Below, piece by piece: positions 26,059 to 35,160 of a DNA stretch of 64,000 bases. Source of the DNA: an uncultured Dorea sp. (GTDB lineage Bacteria > Bacillota > Clostridia > Lachnospirales > Lachnospiraceae); NCBI GenBank assembly GCA_910584615.1, contig CAJUAM010000008.1, positions 285 through 64,284 of the forward strand, written 5' to 3'. The stretch's first letter is position 1. Each line of letters begins with the position of its first letter. The notes under the pieces were generated by a model. That model made no database searches. It was not told where the DNA came from and saw nothing but the letters and a program-made list of their open reading frames with translations. The position numbers and the translations under genes are program-made.

Positions 26059-28443
26059 TTGAAGAACATTAAGACAAAAATTTTTGTTATCGTTATTGTT
26101 TGTATGTTGATTATTGCAATGGCTCCCGCATTCCTTTTTGGAGAACTTAAGGTTAAATCATTGACAATGACGGTAGGTGATGATGCAAAGATTGCATTGA
26201 CGAATCCGGTATTACAGATGGTGGCGAAATATGAGACTGTAGATGGTAATATTATCGCTACTGAGAAAGGCGGAAGAGTCGAGGCATATGAACCGGGAGA
26301 GGCACAAGTTGAGGTGAAGATTCCTTTCCGTACGCTGAAATGTAAGGTGTCAGTACTTGGATTTGAAGCAGATGAACTTACACTTCTTACAGGACAGGCG
26401 AAGGAGATTGGAATTGCCGGTGCCTCAAAGGAGGCTGAGTTTTACTCCAGCGATAAGGAAGTTGTTGACATCGTAGAAGGGGAACTGGTTGGGCTTAAAG
26501 ACGGAGTGGCTGACATCATATGTAATGACAAGGGACGTCAGGTATCGCAGTCGGTTTATGTGGCAGGAATCACATCGGAGAGACCGTATCTGTTTGCTGG
26601 GAATAAGATGCAGCTATCAACAAATGAAAGTCTGATCGGAAAAGTGAAGGGTTGGGCAAGCTCAGATCCCTTAGTTGCCACTGTAGATGAGACGGGAGCT
26701 GTGACAGGCGTTGCGGCGGGTGTTGCGGAAGTATCATGCCAGACAGAGGATGGTCAGTCTTTGAATGCAAAAGTGAATGTTGTTGCCATGAAAGAAGAGG
26801 ACATTTATCTGCAGGCAGGAGATATTTATTCTTCGCCGCTGACTGGCGGAGAAGAGTTTGACAGTGAAGGCATTGAATGGAAAAGCAGCGACAAAGATGT
26901 TGTTCGTGTAGATGAATCAGGTAATGTGAAAGCGGTCAATGGAGGGGAGACGAAAGTTACGTGTTCGATTGACGGACAGAAGCTTACTGGAAAAGTGCAT
27001 GTGATGTCACTGCCTGAACGTGCGTATACAGCTGTTGGGATGGACTCCAAACTCCAGCTTTCTAATGGGGGAAATAGCAGTGTTGTCTGGAAGAGCAGTG
27101 ATGAATCAAAGGTAAAAGTAACCGACGGAGTATTAAAAGGAGTTGGGGCCGGAACTGCGAAGATTACTGCGACAGCTAACAATAAGACTCTTTCCTGTGA
27201 TGTATCAGTGGTCCAATTGAGTAATTCCTCGGTGAAGTTAAAAGAAGAGTCCGATGGGAAGTCGATTAAAGTGGCTGGCGCAGAAGGTCAAGAGATCAAT
27301 TGGCTGTCGGCAGATAGTTCCATCGCCCAGGTTAGTCAGACAGGAGAGATTATTCCGATCAGTGAAGGAAAGACGATGGTTTACTGTAACATCGGACCAT
27401 CTACAATGTCTATTCCGGTGACGATCGAAGAGAAAGATACCCAGAAGACGAAAAAAGCGGACACACAGTCGAAAGAGCAGTCGGCGCAGGTATCTGATAC
27501 AGAAAAAACAGAAAATAAGACGGCTGATCAAAATGCGCAGGCTTCACAGAATGACACCACGATACAGACTGCGTCAAATGATGAGAAGGCTGAAACAGTA
27601 AAGAAAACAGACGATCCTGCCGCAGAGGCGGCAAAGACTCCACAGAGCAAGGAAGAAGCTGACAGTAAAAAGAAAACAGAAGAAAAGAAGACTGATACAA
27701 CTGATACAGAGAAAGAAACGAAAACAGAAGAAAAGAAAGAATCAGACGCAAAAAAAGAAACTGGTGAAAAGACAGAAGAACCTGAAAAGGTTGAGGATAC
27801 AGGAGAACAGTTGACGGGACCGGAAGCATTGATAGCATGCGGCAACTATTACAATAGTACACTTGAAAAAGCAGTGGAAAAAGGAGAAAAATGGGTATAC
27901 TCCAACAGTAATAAAGTTGTTGCGCAGAATGGAAGTTTTGACAAAATGCTTACAGGAAAGATACGCGGAGGAAACTGCGCCTCAATTGCGAACTGGGCGT
28001 TCCGTGATATGGGCATTACCAGCAGCGGCGAAAAATTCTATGGTGATAGTAATGGATATATCCATAATTATAATTCCGGCTCAAAAAAATTAAAATCTAA
28101 GCTGGATAAAAATTGTACCATCATAAATGGAGGAAAGAAATCTTTCGGGACACTTATGAAAGAAGGAAAAATAAATGTAGGTGATATCATGCTTGGTAAA
28201 AGTCACACATTTATTTACCGCGGCAATGGAACTGTGTTTGCCAGCGGACATGATGGAATATGGCATAAGGATAAATCTGTAAAAACTGATGATCCCAATA
28301 AAGCAGTGTTTGAGACCTGGGTAAGGAAATACAAAGGTACATATAATGAGCGGTTCAAAGTTCATTATATCATTCGGATTAAAGATAGCTTTGTTCCGAA
28401 ATATTACCGTGACGAAGAAGGGAATCTGGTAAAAAATCAATAA
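26059..28443 (+). CDS. Surface protein: Big_2-like repeats plus Cys-His amidase-like domain
   Basis: About 794 aa from TTG 26059 (GGGGAG 6 nt upstream; the reading from TTG 26041 starts before it). A membrane anchor or signal (about 6-26) is followed by roughly five Ig-like Big_2-type repeats of about 75-80 residues, marked by WKSSD or WASSD (for example WKSSDKDVVRVDESG). A Thr/Lys/Glu-rich linker (about 460-590) leads to a C-terminal domain with GGNCASIANWAF and GKSHTFIYRGNG, a plausible Cys-His pair of a CHAP/NlpC-like hydrolase. The hydrolase call is inference from that pair. Confidence 0.72.
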   Translation: MKNIKTKIFVIVIVCMLIIAMAPAFLFGELKVKSLTMTVGDDAKIALTNPVLQMVAKYETVDGNIIATEKGGRVEAYEPGEAQVEVKIPFRTLKCKVSVLGFEADELTLLTGQAKEIGIAGASKEAEFYSSDKEVVDIVEGELVGLKDGVADIICNDKGRQVSQSVYVAGITSERPYLFAGNKMQLSTNESLIGKVKGWASSDPLVATVDETGAVTGVAAGVAEVSCQTEDGQSLNAKVNVVAMKEEDIYLQAGDIYSSPLTGGEEFDSEGIEWKSSDKDVVRVDESGNVKAVNGGETKVTCSIDGQKLTGKVHVMSLPERAYTAVGMDSKLQLSNGGNSSVVWKSSDESKVKVTDGVLKGVGAGTAKITATANNKTLSCDVSVVQLSNSSVKLKEESDGKSIKVAGAEGQEINWLSADSSIAQVSQTGEIIPISEGKTMVYCNIGPSTMSIPVTIEEKDTQKTKKADTQSKEQSAQVSDTEKTENKTADQNAQASQNDTTIQTASNDEKAETVKKTDDPAAEAAKTPQSKEEADSKKKTEEKKTDTTDTEKETKTEEKKESDAKKETGEKTEEPEKVEDTGEQLTGPEALIACGNYYNSTLEKAVEKGEKWVYSNSNKVVAQNGSFDKMLTGKIRGGNCASIANWAFRDMGITSSGEKFYGDSNGYIHNYNSGSKKLKSKLDKNCTIINGGKKSFGTLMKEGKINVGDIMLGKSHTFIYRGNGTVFASGHDGIWHKDKSVKTDDPNKAVFETWVRKYKGTYNERFKVHYIIRIKDSFVPKYYRDEEGNLVKNQ

Positions 28444-28473
28444 AAGCAATCACTGAAAATGATTTTAATGAAA

Positions 28474-28503
28474 AAGGAACCCGCTGTGTGGCGGGTTCTT
28501 TGC
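28474..28503 (+). terminator. Terminator after Big_2/amidase-like gene
   Basis: GAACCCGC (28477-28484) pairs with GCGGGTTC (28491-28498) with a 6-nt loop, then TTTG. Confidence 0.75.
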
Positions 28504-28604
28504 TAATAAAAACAGGAAATATATGTAATGCGGTATATACGGATATATTTATAAAAACAGCTAACTATGTTATATGGGGAAGCATAATTTGTGGAATAGA
28601 AATA

Positions 28605-28633
28605 TTGCGTGAAAAGTTTAAATAGAGTATAAT
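28605..28633 (+). promoter_or_regulatory. Promoter of the envelope operon
   Basis: TTGCGT (28605-28610), 17-nt spacer, TATAAT (28628-28633). It would drive the DivIVA-like, glucosaminidase-M23 and signal peptidase genes. Confidence 0.6.
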
Positions 28634-28678
28634 GATACAGGATTCCGATTAGGTTTATATGAATGCAGGAGAGTGGAA

Positions 28679-29290
28679 ATGAGCGAAACAGAGAAAAAAA
28701 TAAACAGCAGTTTATTTGGCGGATATAATAAAAAAAGTACCGAAGCCTATATCGAGGAATTACAGACTATGATTAGGAAGCTTCAGGAAGACTTGGCATC
28801 GGTGACTGAAGTGAATGAAAAATATGCGCAAAAGCTTAAGGAGGCAGAATCATATTATAAGGCTCTGTGGGATCGGAGTAAAGAGCAGGAAGCGCTTATA
28901 GAAAGGCAGAAAAGTGAGCTCCGGACGAATGAGAATGTGATCAAGGCACAGAAGGAAACGATTCGTTCACGAGGAGATGTCGCAAGAAAGCAGGAGGACA
29001 GCCTGAGAGAGAACAAGGAAACTATCCGGATCCAGCAGGAAGATATATTTAATCTGGAGAAAGATCTGCAGAATGGAAACGAACAGCTTTGCCAACTGGA
29101 AGAACAGCTGAAAAAGAAAGAGCAGATCATCAGGGAGAATGAGGAGACAGTAGAAAAACTGAAAGATAAGCTGGAAAAACAGCAATGGTTGTATGAACAG
29201 TTTTTCGAGAATAAGGAAAAAATTCCAGTTTCGAAAGTTGAACAGTTTGTACAGCAGAGTATGAGAAGAATAGTAAAGCGCAAGCGGTGA
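28679..29290 (+). CDS. DivIVA-like coiled-coil protein
   Basis: About 203 aa from ATG 28679 (AGGAG 7 nt upstream). The N-terminus SSLFGGYNKKSTEAYIEELQ matches the membrane-binding start of DivIVA/GpsB proteins; the rest (about 25-185) is a continuous coiled coil, with a basic end (RRIVKRKR). DivIVA-type proteins sit at curved membrane sites and recruit wall enzymes. Here the next gene encodes a wall hydrolase, 19 nt downstream, which suggests a shared task at the septum or pole. Confidence 0.7.
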   Translation: MSETEKKINSSLFGGYNKKSTEAYIEELQTMIRKLQEDLASVTEVNEKYAQKLKEAESYYKALWDRSKEQEALIERQKSELRTNENVIKAQKETIRSRGDVARKQEDSLRENKETIRIQQEDIFNLEKDLQNGNEQLCQLEEQLKKKEQIIRENEETVEKLKDKLEKQQWLYEQFFENKEKIPVSKVEQFVQQSMRRIVKRKR

Positions 29291-29309
29291 AAGAAGGGTG
29301 TAGGCAGAC

Positions 29310-31133
29310 ATGAAATTACAAAAAGTAATAGTCATTCTTGGAATTAGTGTATGCCTGATCGCAACACAGATGCAGGCGACGTTCGGTATCGGAGAATCAG
29401 AACAGGAAGATGACCTGGAATTGATCGAAGAAGAGGAGCTAGAAGAATCGAATACGGTAGAAATAATACAGGCAGACAAAGATGTAATAGAAAGTGAGCC
29501 GGCTGATCCGGTGGAAGAAGAGACTCCTAAAGAAGAGAATGATTTTGTGACTGAAATTCCTGAGGGAGAGGTAGAAAACTCTGAAGAAGAAGCGCCGGAT
29601 AGTGGGGGCAGCTCTGATGAGGAAGAACCAATGAATGATGGGGACGGTTCTGATGAGGAGACTCCCAGTGAAGAAGAGACTCCGGATGGAGAGGAAAGTC
29701 CTGACAAAGAAGAGACTCCGGATGGAGAGGAGACTCCCAGTGAAGAAGAGACTCCGGATAGAGAGGAGACTCCCGGTGAAGAAGAAACTCCGGATGGAGA
29801 GGAGAGTCCTGATAAAGAAGGGAGTCCTGACAAAGAAGAGACTCCGGATGGAGAGGAGGATTCTGGTGAAGAAGGGATTCCCGATAATGAGGAAGGTTCC
29901 GGTGAGGAAGACACTTCCGGTGACGAGGGGATTTCCGGCGGGGAAGAGGCTCCTGGTGACGAGGAAAACTCTGATGATGATGAGATAATAAAAGAGGAAC
30001 ATGAGAAAGATAATGATATAGAAGATGATTTAAAGGATGGTACAAAGAAAGCGAAAGAGGCTGTAAGGAAGGACCGGACAAAGACAGAAGATAAAGTTCA
30101 GAAAACGAAAGGAGCCGAAGCTGTTGGCAAGACATCGAAACGCGGCAATATATTCAGTAGTTTCGTGCCATCATCCGAGTTTATTGATAACAGAGAAAAA
30201 GTGAAATACAATGTAGATGTGCCGGTTGACGGGCTGCCGGGTTTTATAACACAGGAAATGCTTGTAGGGGCGCTGAAGTGTCAGGACGAGACAGGGTATC
30301 CGGCTTCGGTTACGATTGCGCAGATCATACAGGAGTCCGGATTTGGAAAATACGGACCAGACGGTGACAAAAGGCAGGGACTGTCTTATCTGGCATATCA
30401 ATATAATAATCTTTTTGGTATCAAAGGTTCGGGCACTGCCGGAAGTGTGGCAATGAATACAGGAGAGCAGCGTCTTGATGGTTCAAGATACAGTATTACG
30501 GCCGGTTTCCGGGTGTATAATACATATACTGAATGTATCGAGGACAGAACCAGTCTTTTGGACAGAGTATATAAAGACCTGACCTTTGGTGTGAAGGATG
30601 CGAATACTTTTGCTATGAAGATTGGACGGAGATGGGCGACAAGCTTAAGCTATGGGCAGAATCTGATCCGTCAGATGAACCGGTATGATCTGTATCGGCT
30701 GGATGCGATGACATTAGACGAGTTCAGCGGTATGATAGGTACATTTGCCAATCCATGTCCGGGAGCAAGGCTGACGAGTAGCTTTGGATATAGAGAAGCG
30801 CCGCTTGCAGGGGCCAGTGCTTATCATAAAGGTGTTGACTTGGGTACAGGTGCGTACAATATACCTACTTATGCAGCGCAGGCAGGTACGGTGATTTTTG
30901 CGGGGGCATCCGGCGCGGCTGGAAATCTTGTTGTGATTGATCATGGAAATGGACTTGTGACAAAATATATGCACCATGATAAGGTATATGTAAAGTCAGG
31001 CGATAAAGTTGAAAAAGGACAGCAGATAGGATTAAGCGGAACAACTGGAAACTCTACCGGCAATCATCTTCACTTTCAGGTAGAGAAGGATGGGACAGCA
31101 ATAAACCCATTGATTTATCTGGATATTCAGTAA
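29310..31133 (+). CDS. Secreted cell-wall hydrolase: acidic repeat + glucosaminidase + M23 peptidase
   Basis: A 607-aa exported protein. Signal peptide (about 1-26); very acidic region (about 29-235) with tandem EETPDG-type hexads; basic linker; glucosaminidase/lysozyme-like domain (about 310-455) with likely catalytic Glu in IIQESGFGKYG; C-terminal M23 endopeptidase (about 490-600) with zinc motifs YHKGVDLG (HxxxD) and HLHFQV (HxH). It can in principle cut both glycan and peptide. The acidic spacer may keep it near the wall surface or bind cations. Confidence 0.88.
   Translation: MKLQKVIVILGISVCLIATQMQATFGIGESEQEDDLELIEEEELEESNTVEIIQADKDVIESEPADPVEEETPKEENDFVTEIPEGEVENSEEEAPDSGGSSDEEEPMNDGDGSDEETPSEEETPDGEESPDKEETPDGEETPSEEETPDREETPGEEETPDGEESPDKEGSPDKEETPDGEEDSGEEGIPDNEEGSGEEDTSGDEGISGGEEAPGDEENSDDDEIIKEEHEKDNDIEDDLKDGTKKAKEAVRKDRTKTEDKVQKTKGAEAVGKTSKRGNIFSSFVPSSEFIDNREKVKYNVDVPVDGLPGFITQEMLVGALKCQDETGYPASVTIAQIIQESGFGKYGPDGDKRQGLSYLAYQYNNLFGIKGSGTAGSVAMNTGEQRLDGSRYSITAGFRVYNTYTECIEDRTSLLDRVYKDLTFGVKDANTFAMKIGRRWATSLSYGQNLIRQMNRYDLYRLDAMTLDEFSGMIGTFANPCPGARLTSSFGYREAPLAGASAYHKGVDLGTGAYNIPTYAAQAGTVIFAGASGAAGNLVVIDHGNGLVTKYMHHDKVYVKSGDKVEKGQQIGLSGTTGNSTGNHLHFQVEKDGTAINPLIYLDIQ
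29655..29860 (+). repeat. In-frame 18-nt tandem repeat coding EETPDG-type hexads
   Basis: Near-identical units such as GAAGAGACTCCGGATGGA recur, often as 36-nt pairs (EETPDG-EESPDK). Every unit is a multiple of 3, so slippage would change the length of the acidic spacer without breaking the reading frame. Confidence 0.8.
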
Positions 31134-31156
31134 CGGATAAGAAAAAAGGGGATTGT

Positions 31157-31771
31157 ATGGATAATAAAGATTTGAATTTGCTTCCGGAAGAATTTCCAAG
31201 TCCGGAGGAACTGTTTAATATTGATATAGGAGAGGCGGTAAAGATTGAAAAACCGAAAGAAGATCAGTTGAAACCGCAGGAACAGCTAAAAGAAGAAAAA
31301 ACTGAAGATACAGAAGTAAAACCAGAAGAGAGCGCGGAAGAGATTTCCTCAAAAGCAAAACCAGTTCCACGATATCGTGTGATCAAGTTTTTTTCGGCAG
31401 GATTTATCATACTGATATTAGTGATGGCATTGTTTATTACCAATATGGACAGATTTCATTTGCACTGCTATTGTATGATGACAGAGAGTATGGGAAATAC
31501 AGTTCCTAAAGGCAGTGTGGTCTTTTCATATGATGTTCCGATGGAAGAACTTGAAATTGGCGATGTGATCACTTATATAAATAGTCGTGGAATATCAGTG
31601 ACACACCAGATTGTCAGTGAGATCAATGATTATAAAGAGAGCGGCAATCGGGCTTTTTACACAAAAGGAACCGAAAATGATATGGTAGATGAAGAAGTGG
31701 TTACTTATGAGATGATCAAGGGTAAAGTATTTATTTATATACCGTATATTGCAAAACCATTTATACATTAA
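31157..31771 (+). CDS. Signal peptidase I, SipW/S26B (ER) type
   Basis: A 204-aa membrane protease. A long acidic cytoplasmic N-tail (about 1-70), one membrane helix (about 74-96), then the catalytic Ser in CMMTESMGNTVPKGSVV and the histidine in ISVTHQIV that replaces the Lys of bacterial-type signal peptidases. That Ser-His arrangement is typical of SipW and eukaryotic-type enzymes, which in Bacillus process a few dedicated substrates. It follows the hydrolase gene by 23 nt; a dedicated client among its neighbours is possible but not shown. Confidence 0.8.
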   Translation: MDNKDLNLLPEEFPSPEELFNIDIGEAVKIEKPKEDQLKPQEQLKEEKTEDTEVKPEESAEEISSKAKPVPRYRVIKFFSAGFIILILVMALFITNMDRFHLHCYCMMTESMGNTVPKGSVVFSYDVPMEELEIGDVITYINSRGISVTHQIVSEINDYKESGNRAFYTKGTENDMVDEEVVTYEMIKGKVFIYIPYIAKPFIH

Positions 31772-31778
31772 AAGAAAT

Positions 31779-31815
31779 TAATTCCGCGTATCTTTCGATA
31801 GGCGGAATTTTTATA
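31779..31815 (+). terminator. Terminator after signal peptidase gene
   Basis: ATTCCGC pairs with GCGGAAT around an inner TATC/GATA stem (31781-31808), followed by TTTTTAT. Confidence 0.82.
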
Positions 31816-31843
31816 TCGTAAAAATGAGGAGGAACGTATTGAA

Positions 31844-33214
31844 ATGAATAAAAAAGCGATTTATTTTGAATGTTATGGAGGGATCAGCGGTGATATGACA
31901 GTGGCAGCGCTTCTTGATATGGGGGCTGATGAAAAAAAACTAAAAAGACAGCTTGCCACTCTGCCGCTTAAAGGATTTTCTATTGAGATCAGCAGGGTAA
32001 AAAAGTCGGGATTGGATTGTTGCGATTTTAATGTTGTTCTGGAAGAACAGTATCACAATCATGACCATGATATTGTATATCTATATGGACACAGACAGAG
32101 TGATCCGGAGCATGTACATACACATGACCATGACCACGGGCACAGTCATGAGCATATACACGGGCATGAGCACATACACGGACATGAACAAGGACATGAG
32201 AAACACAGTCTTCATACGGATCATGAGCATCGTGGCCTGAAAGATGTAACAGAGATTATTGAACGGTCAGAGCTTTCAGAAGGGGCGAAGAAGATTGCCG
32301 TGGATATCTTTCGTGTGCTGGCGGAGGCGGAAGCCAAGGCTCATGGCGCGACAATAGAGACTGTACATTTCCATGAAGTAGGAGCCATTGATTCTATTGT
32401 AGATATTGCGGCTGCGGCAATTTGTCTTGATGATCTAGGTATACGGGAAATAATTGTGCCACAGCTGTATGAAGGGAGGGGCACAGTAAGATGTGCGCAT
32501 GGTATTCTCCCGATCCCTGTCCCTGCTGTGATGCATATTGCGGCCGGACATGGGATTGCCATGCATATCACAAATATAGAGGCGGAGCTGGTAACTCCTA
32601 CAGGAGCGGCTATCGTGGCAGCAGTGCGTACGGCAGACAGTCTGCCTGAAAAGTATACGATCCGGGCAGTCGGAATGGGTGCGGGAAAAAGAGATCATAA
32701 AAAGGGCGGTATCCTGAGAACTATGATAATTGAGTATATGCAAGAGATACAAGCAGAGAGCAGTATGTCTTCTGAAGACTGTATATATAAACTGGAAAGT
32801 AATATTGATGATTGTACCGGAGAGGCACTGGGGTATGTGATGGAACGTCTTTTTGCGAAGGGGGCGAGGGATGTTAATTATATGCCTGTGTTTATGAAAA
32901 AAAACCGTCCTGCATATCAGATCAATATTATATGCAGTCAAAAAGATATCCCGGTCATGGAAAAGATTTTATTCACAGAAACGACGACAATCGGAATACG
33001 CCGTATGAAAGTGGAGCGTTCGGTGTTAGAACGTAAGATTTGTAAAGTTGAAACTTCTTTGGGGGAAGCACAGGTTAAAGTCTGCGATTTGTACGGTAAG
33101 TTGAGGATATATCCGGAATATGAGAGCGTGGCTGCGATTGCGGCAGAAAGAAAGCTTGCATACAGAGAAGTATGGGAAAAGATTTTGAGAGAAGCTGAGA
33201 GCATTCTTCTGTAA
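31844..33214 (+). CDS. larC: Nickel-pincer cofactor biosynthesis protein LarC
   Basis: A 456-aa protein that inserts nickel in a CTP-dependent step to finish the NPN cofactor of lactate racemase-type enzymes. The start YFECYGGISGDMTVAALLDM and the ETVHFHEVGAIDSIVDIAAA segment identify it. A His-rich stretch (about 69-129, many HxHxH repeats) should bind Ni or Zn. In Lactobacillus plantarum larC is split by a programmed frameshift; here it is one uninterrupted frame. larE follows 29 nt downstream; larA and larB are not in the window. Confidence 0.93.
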   Translation: MNKKAIYFECYGGISGDMTVAALLDMGADEKKLKRQLATLPLKGFSIEISRVKKSGLDCCDFNVVLEEQYHNHDHDIVYLYGHRQSDPEHVHTHDHDHGHSHEHIHGHEHIHGHEQGHEKHSLHTDHEHRGLKDVTEIIERSELSEGAKKIAVDIFRVLAEAEAKAHGATIETVHFHEVGAIDSIVDIAAAAICLDDLGIREIIVPQLYEGRGTVRCAHGILPIPVPAVMHIAAGHGIAMHITNIEAELVTPTGAAIVAAVRTADSLPEKYTIRAVGMGAGKRDHKKGGILRTMIIEYMQEIQAESSMSSEDCIYKLESNIDDCTGEALGYVMERLFAKGARDVNYMPVFMKKNRPAYQINIICSQKDIPVMEKILFTETTTIGIRRMKVERSVLERKICKVETSLGEAQVKVCDLYGKLRIYPEYESVAAIAAERKLAYREVWEKILREAESILL

Positions 33215-33243
33215 AGAGGGGAGCTGGAAACGGAGTTGCATTT

Positions 33244-34071
33244 ATGCAGGATTATGATGTAAAAGTAGAAAAATTAAAAGAGATGATGGCCTTTTACGCG
33301 AAAGATAATATTCTTGTTGCGTTTTCTGGAGGGGCGGATTCTGGTTTGATATTAAAAATGGCCCAGGAAGCGGCAGAAAAAACAAAAAGTACCGTTTATG
33401 GCATGTTTCTTCATACAATGCTCCATCCGGCGGGCGAGGATGAAAGGGCCAGAAAGATTGCGGATGAGATCGGCGTGGTATTTAAGGTGCTGAAAATTGA
33501 TGAACTTCAAGAAGCAGATATTGAGTACAATCCAGAAGATAGATGTTACCGCTGTAAAAAATATTTATTTCAGAGTATTTTAAAAGAAGCCCAAAAGCTT
33601 CATGCAGGTGTTGTTATGGAAGGGACCAATGAAGATGATCTGAAGGTTTACAGACCTGGAATCCGTGCGGTCAAAGACCTGGGGATCATCAGTCCCCTGG
33701 CGGAGGCAGGGTTGACGAAAGAAGAAGTGAGAAGGCTGGCAGCAGAATATGGATTGTCTGTTTCTGATAAACCGGCAACCCCATGCCTTGCGACCAGGTT
33801 TCCTTATGGTACAAGACTGTCCAAAGAGGCGCTGCAAAGAGTAGAGCAAGGTGAAGCAATGCTGAGGGAACAGGGATTTTACAATGTCCGCTTGAGAGTC
33901 CATGAAAGGATTGCAAGGATAGAAGTAGACAGTAAGGACCTGCAGGCGGCTGTAGACCAAAGAAAGGAAATTATAAATGGTCTTAAGAAATTGGGATATA
34001 CTTACGTAACGTTGGATTTAGAAGGATTTCGTTCCGGCAGTATGGACATAGATGTGAGGGCGCTGCTTTAA
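33244..34071 (+). CDS. larE: Sulfur transferase LarE
   Basis: A 275-aa PP-loop ATPase that donates sulfur to the nickel-pincer precursor. The PP-loop is AFSGGADSGL (SGGADS at 28-33). A CYRCKKYLF motif (about 100) and the conserved cysteine in TPCLATRFPYG (about 180) are present; the latter aligns with the sacrificial-cysteine region of LarE. The extra Cys pair leaves open an iron-sulfur-dependent variant. Co-transcribed with larC. Confidence 0.92.
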   Translation: MQDYDVKVEKLKEMMAFYAKDNILVAFSGGADSGLILKMAQEAAEKTKSTVYGMFLHTMLHPAGEDERARKIADEIGVVFKVLKIDELQEADIEYNPEDRCYRCKKYLFQSILKEAQKLHAGVVMEGTNEDDLKVYRPGIRAVKDLGIISPLAEAGLTKEEVRRLAAEYGLSVSDKPATPCLATRFPYGTRLSKEALQRVEQGEAMLREQGFYNVRLRVHERIARIEVDSKDLQAAVDQRKEIINGLKKLGYTYVTLDLEGFRSGSMDIDVRALL

Positions 34072-34086
34072 GCGAAAGAAGAGAGG

Positions 34087-34110
34087 GGGCCGATGTTTTT
34101 GCATCGGCCC
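34087..34110 (+). terminator. Hairpin after larE
   Basis: GGGCCGATG (34087-34095) pairs with CATCGGCCC (34102-34110); loop TTTTTG. No T-run follows, so it may protect the 3' end or terminate weakly. Confidence 0.55.
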
Positions 34111-34423
34111 TTGGAGGGGAAAATCTATGTAATGTCAGGCAAGACCTGTTTACAGGCTGCCTGAAAAAGAAAATGCGAGTTTATAAAATGTTTAGGCGAA
34201 GTCCAGCGATCATACAGAACGTAGTAGCACAACCGCTGTCTTCTTTATATGTTAAAATCATTATAGTAAAGAAATATGAAGCGAATGTGACGGAAAACAG
34301 AAATGTTTATAAAATTCCTTAAGAAAATCGGAAGATTCTGGAAATTGCATTGATTTTCCTGATAACAATGAAGAATACGTAATATTCATTGGTATCACCC
34401 TATACACATTAGAGAATTGCTGG
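34111..34423. other. Non-coding stretch
   Basis: AT-rich, with stops in all frames and no hairpin or promoter I can support. It marks the left edge of the degraded element region. Confidence 0.5.
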
Positions 34424-34761
34424 TTATTGCATATTCATTTTTGGTAACTGTTGTAGTTGATTCCGTTTTTTATAAATTACAGCGGTTATTTGTACCTTTT
34501 TGTTATTTTCATCTATCCAAAAGTATATGAGAAAATTCTTTACAGGCATATGACGTATTCCATTAGTGCGCCAAGGCTCTATATCTATTAGAGGTATACG
34601 TTGAGGAAAGCTAACAAGGGACAAAAAGCGTTTTCCAATACGTCTAATAGACGAAGTGCTGCATCAGGAGCTTTTAATTCATGGGTAATATAATGTGTAA
34701 TTTCATGTAGTTCTTCCCGTGCTTGTGAAGTGATTTTGACAATATACGTTTCTTGCATCAT
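34424..34761 (-). pseudogene. RelE/ParE-family toxin, frameshifted
   Basis: The minus strand reads QETYIVKITSQAREELHEI and ALRLLDVLENAF, then a shift at the five-T run (34623-34627), after which the protein continues SFPQRIPLIDIEPWRTNGIR to MPVKNFLIYFWIDENNKKVQ and a normal stop. One extra T would restore a full-length RelE/ParE toxin of about 110 aa. The partner antitoxin is truncated, so the pair is a relic. Confidence 0.75.
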
Positions 34762-34919
34762 TTTAACTCCTGTCTTAAGTTGGCGAATACATCAGCAACG
34801 GGATAAGATATATCATTCTTAGCTTGTGACAATCCCTTTTCCATAATTGCATTAAATTCCTCATAAGTCATTGAATCTAAAGTTGTAGGTTCTTTAGGAA
34901 GTGACAATGAAAATGGGGA
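34758..34919 (-). pseudogene. RelB-family antitoxin, 5'-truncated
   Basis: Minus-strand frame reading PFSLSLPKEPTTLDSMTYEE then FNAIMEKGLSQAKNDI and ending ANLRQELK at a TGA that overlaps the toxin start (ATGATG). This is the C-terminal half of a RelB-type antitoxin. The N-terminal RHH half is gone; at about 34913-34919 the sequence changes to the hicB remnant on the other strand. Confidence 0.65.
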
Positions 34920-35145
34920 GCCTTATACTAATAAGATTGTTAAGGAAGAGGATGATATTTTAACATTGGTGGATGTTGATTTTACTGAATATCGGAGAAA
35001 AGTAGATAATCGGGCGGTCAAGAATAACTGCACACTTCCATATTGGTTAAGTGTGGAAGCGGATAAAAGAGGCTTGAATTATTCCGGAGTTTTACAGGAA
35101 GCGATTATGAATACTCTTGGAATCAGCAGAAATACAGTAAACTAA
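34906..35145 (+). pseudogene. HicB-family antitoxin, C-terminal remnant
   Basis: An 80-codon frame ending at TAA 35143-35145 reads ILTLVDVDFTEYRRKVDNRA, TLPYWLSVEADKRGLNYSGV and LQEAIMNTLGI, the typical C-terminal DNA-binding part of HicB. The N-terminal RNase-H-like part and the hicA toxin gene are absent. Confidence 0.75.
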
Positions 35146-35160
35146 ATCTCTATACAGACA

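Noticed and set aside
28967..30135. Long minus-strand Ser/Pro/Leu-rich frames opposite the acidic repeat
   Set aside because: They are the complement of the Glu/Thr/Pro-coding tandem repeat; repetitive DNA stays open on both strands by chance.
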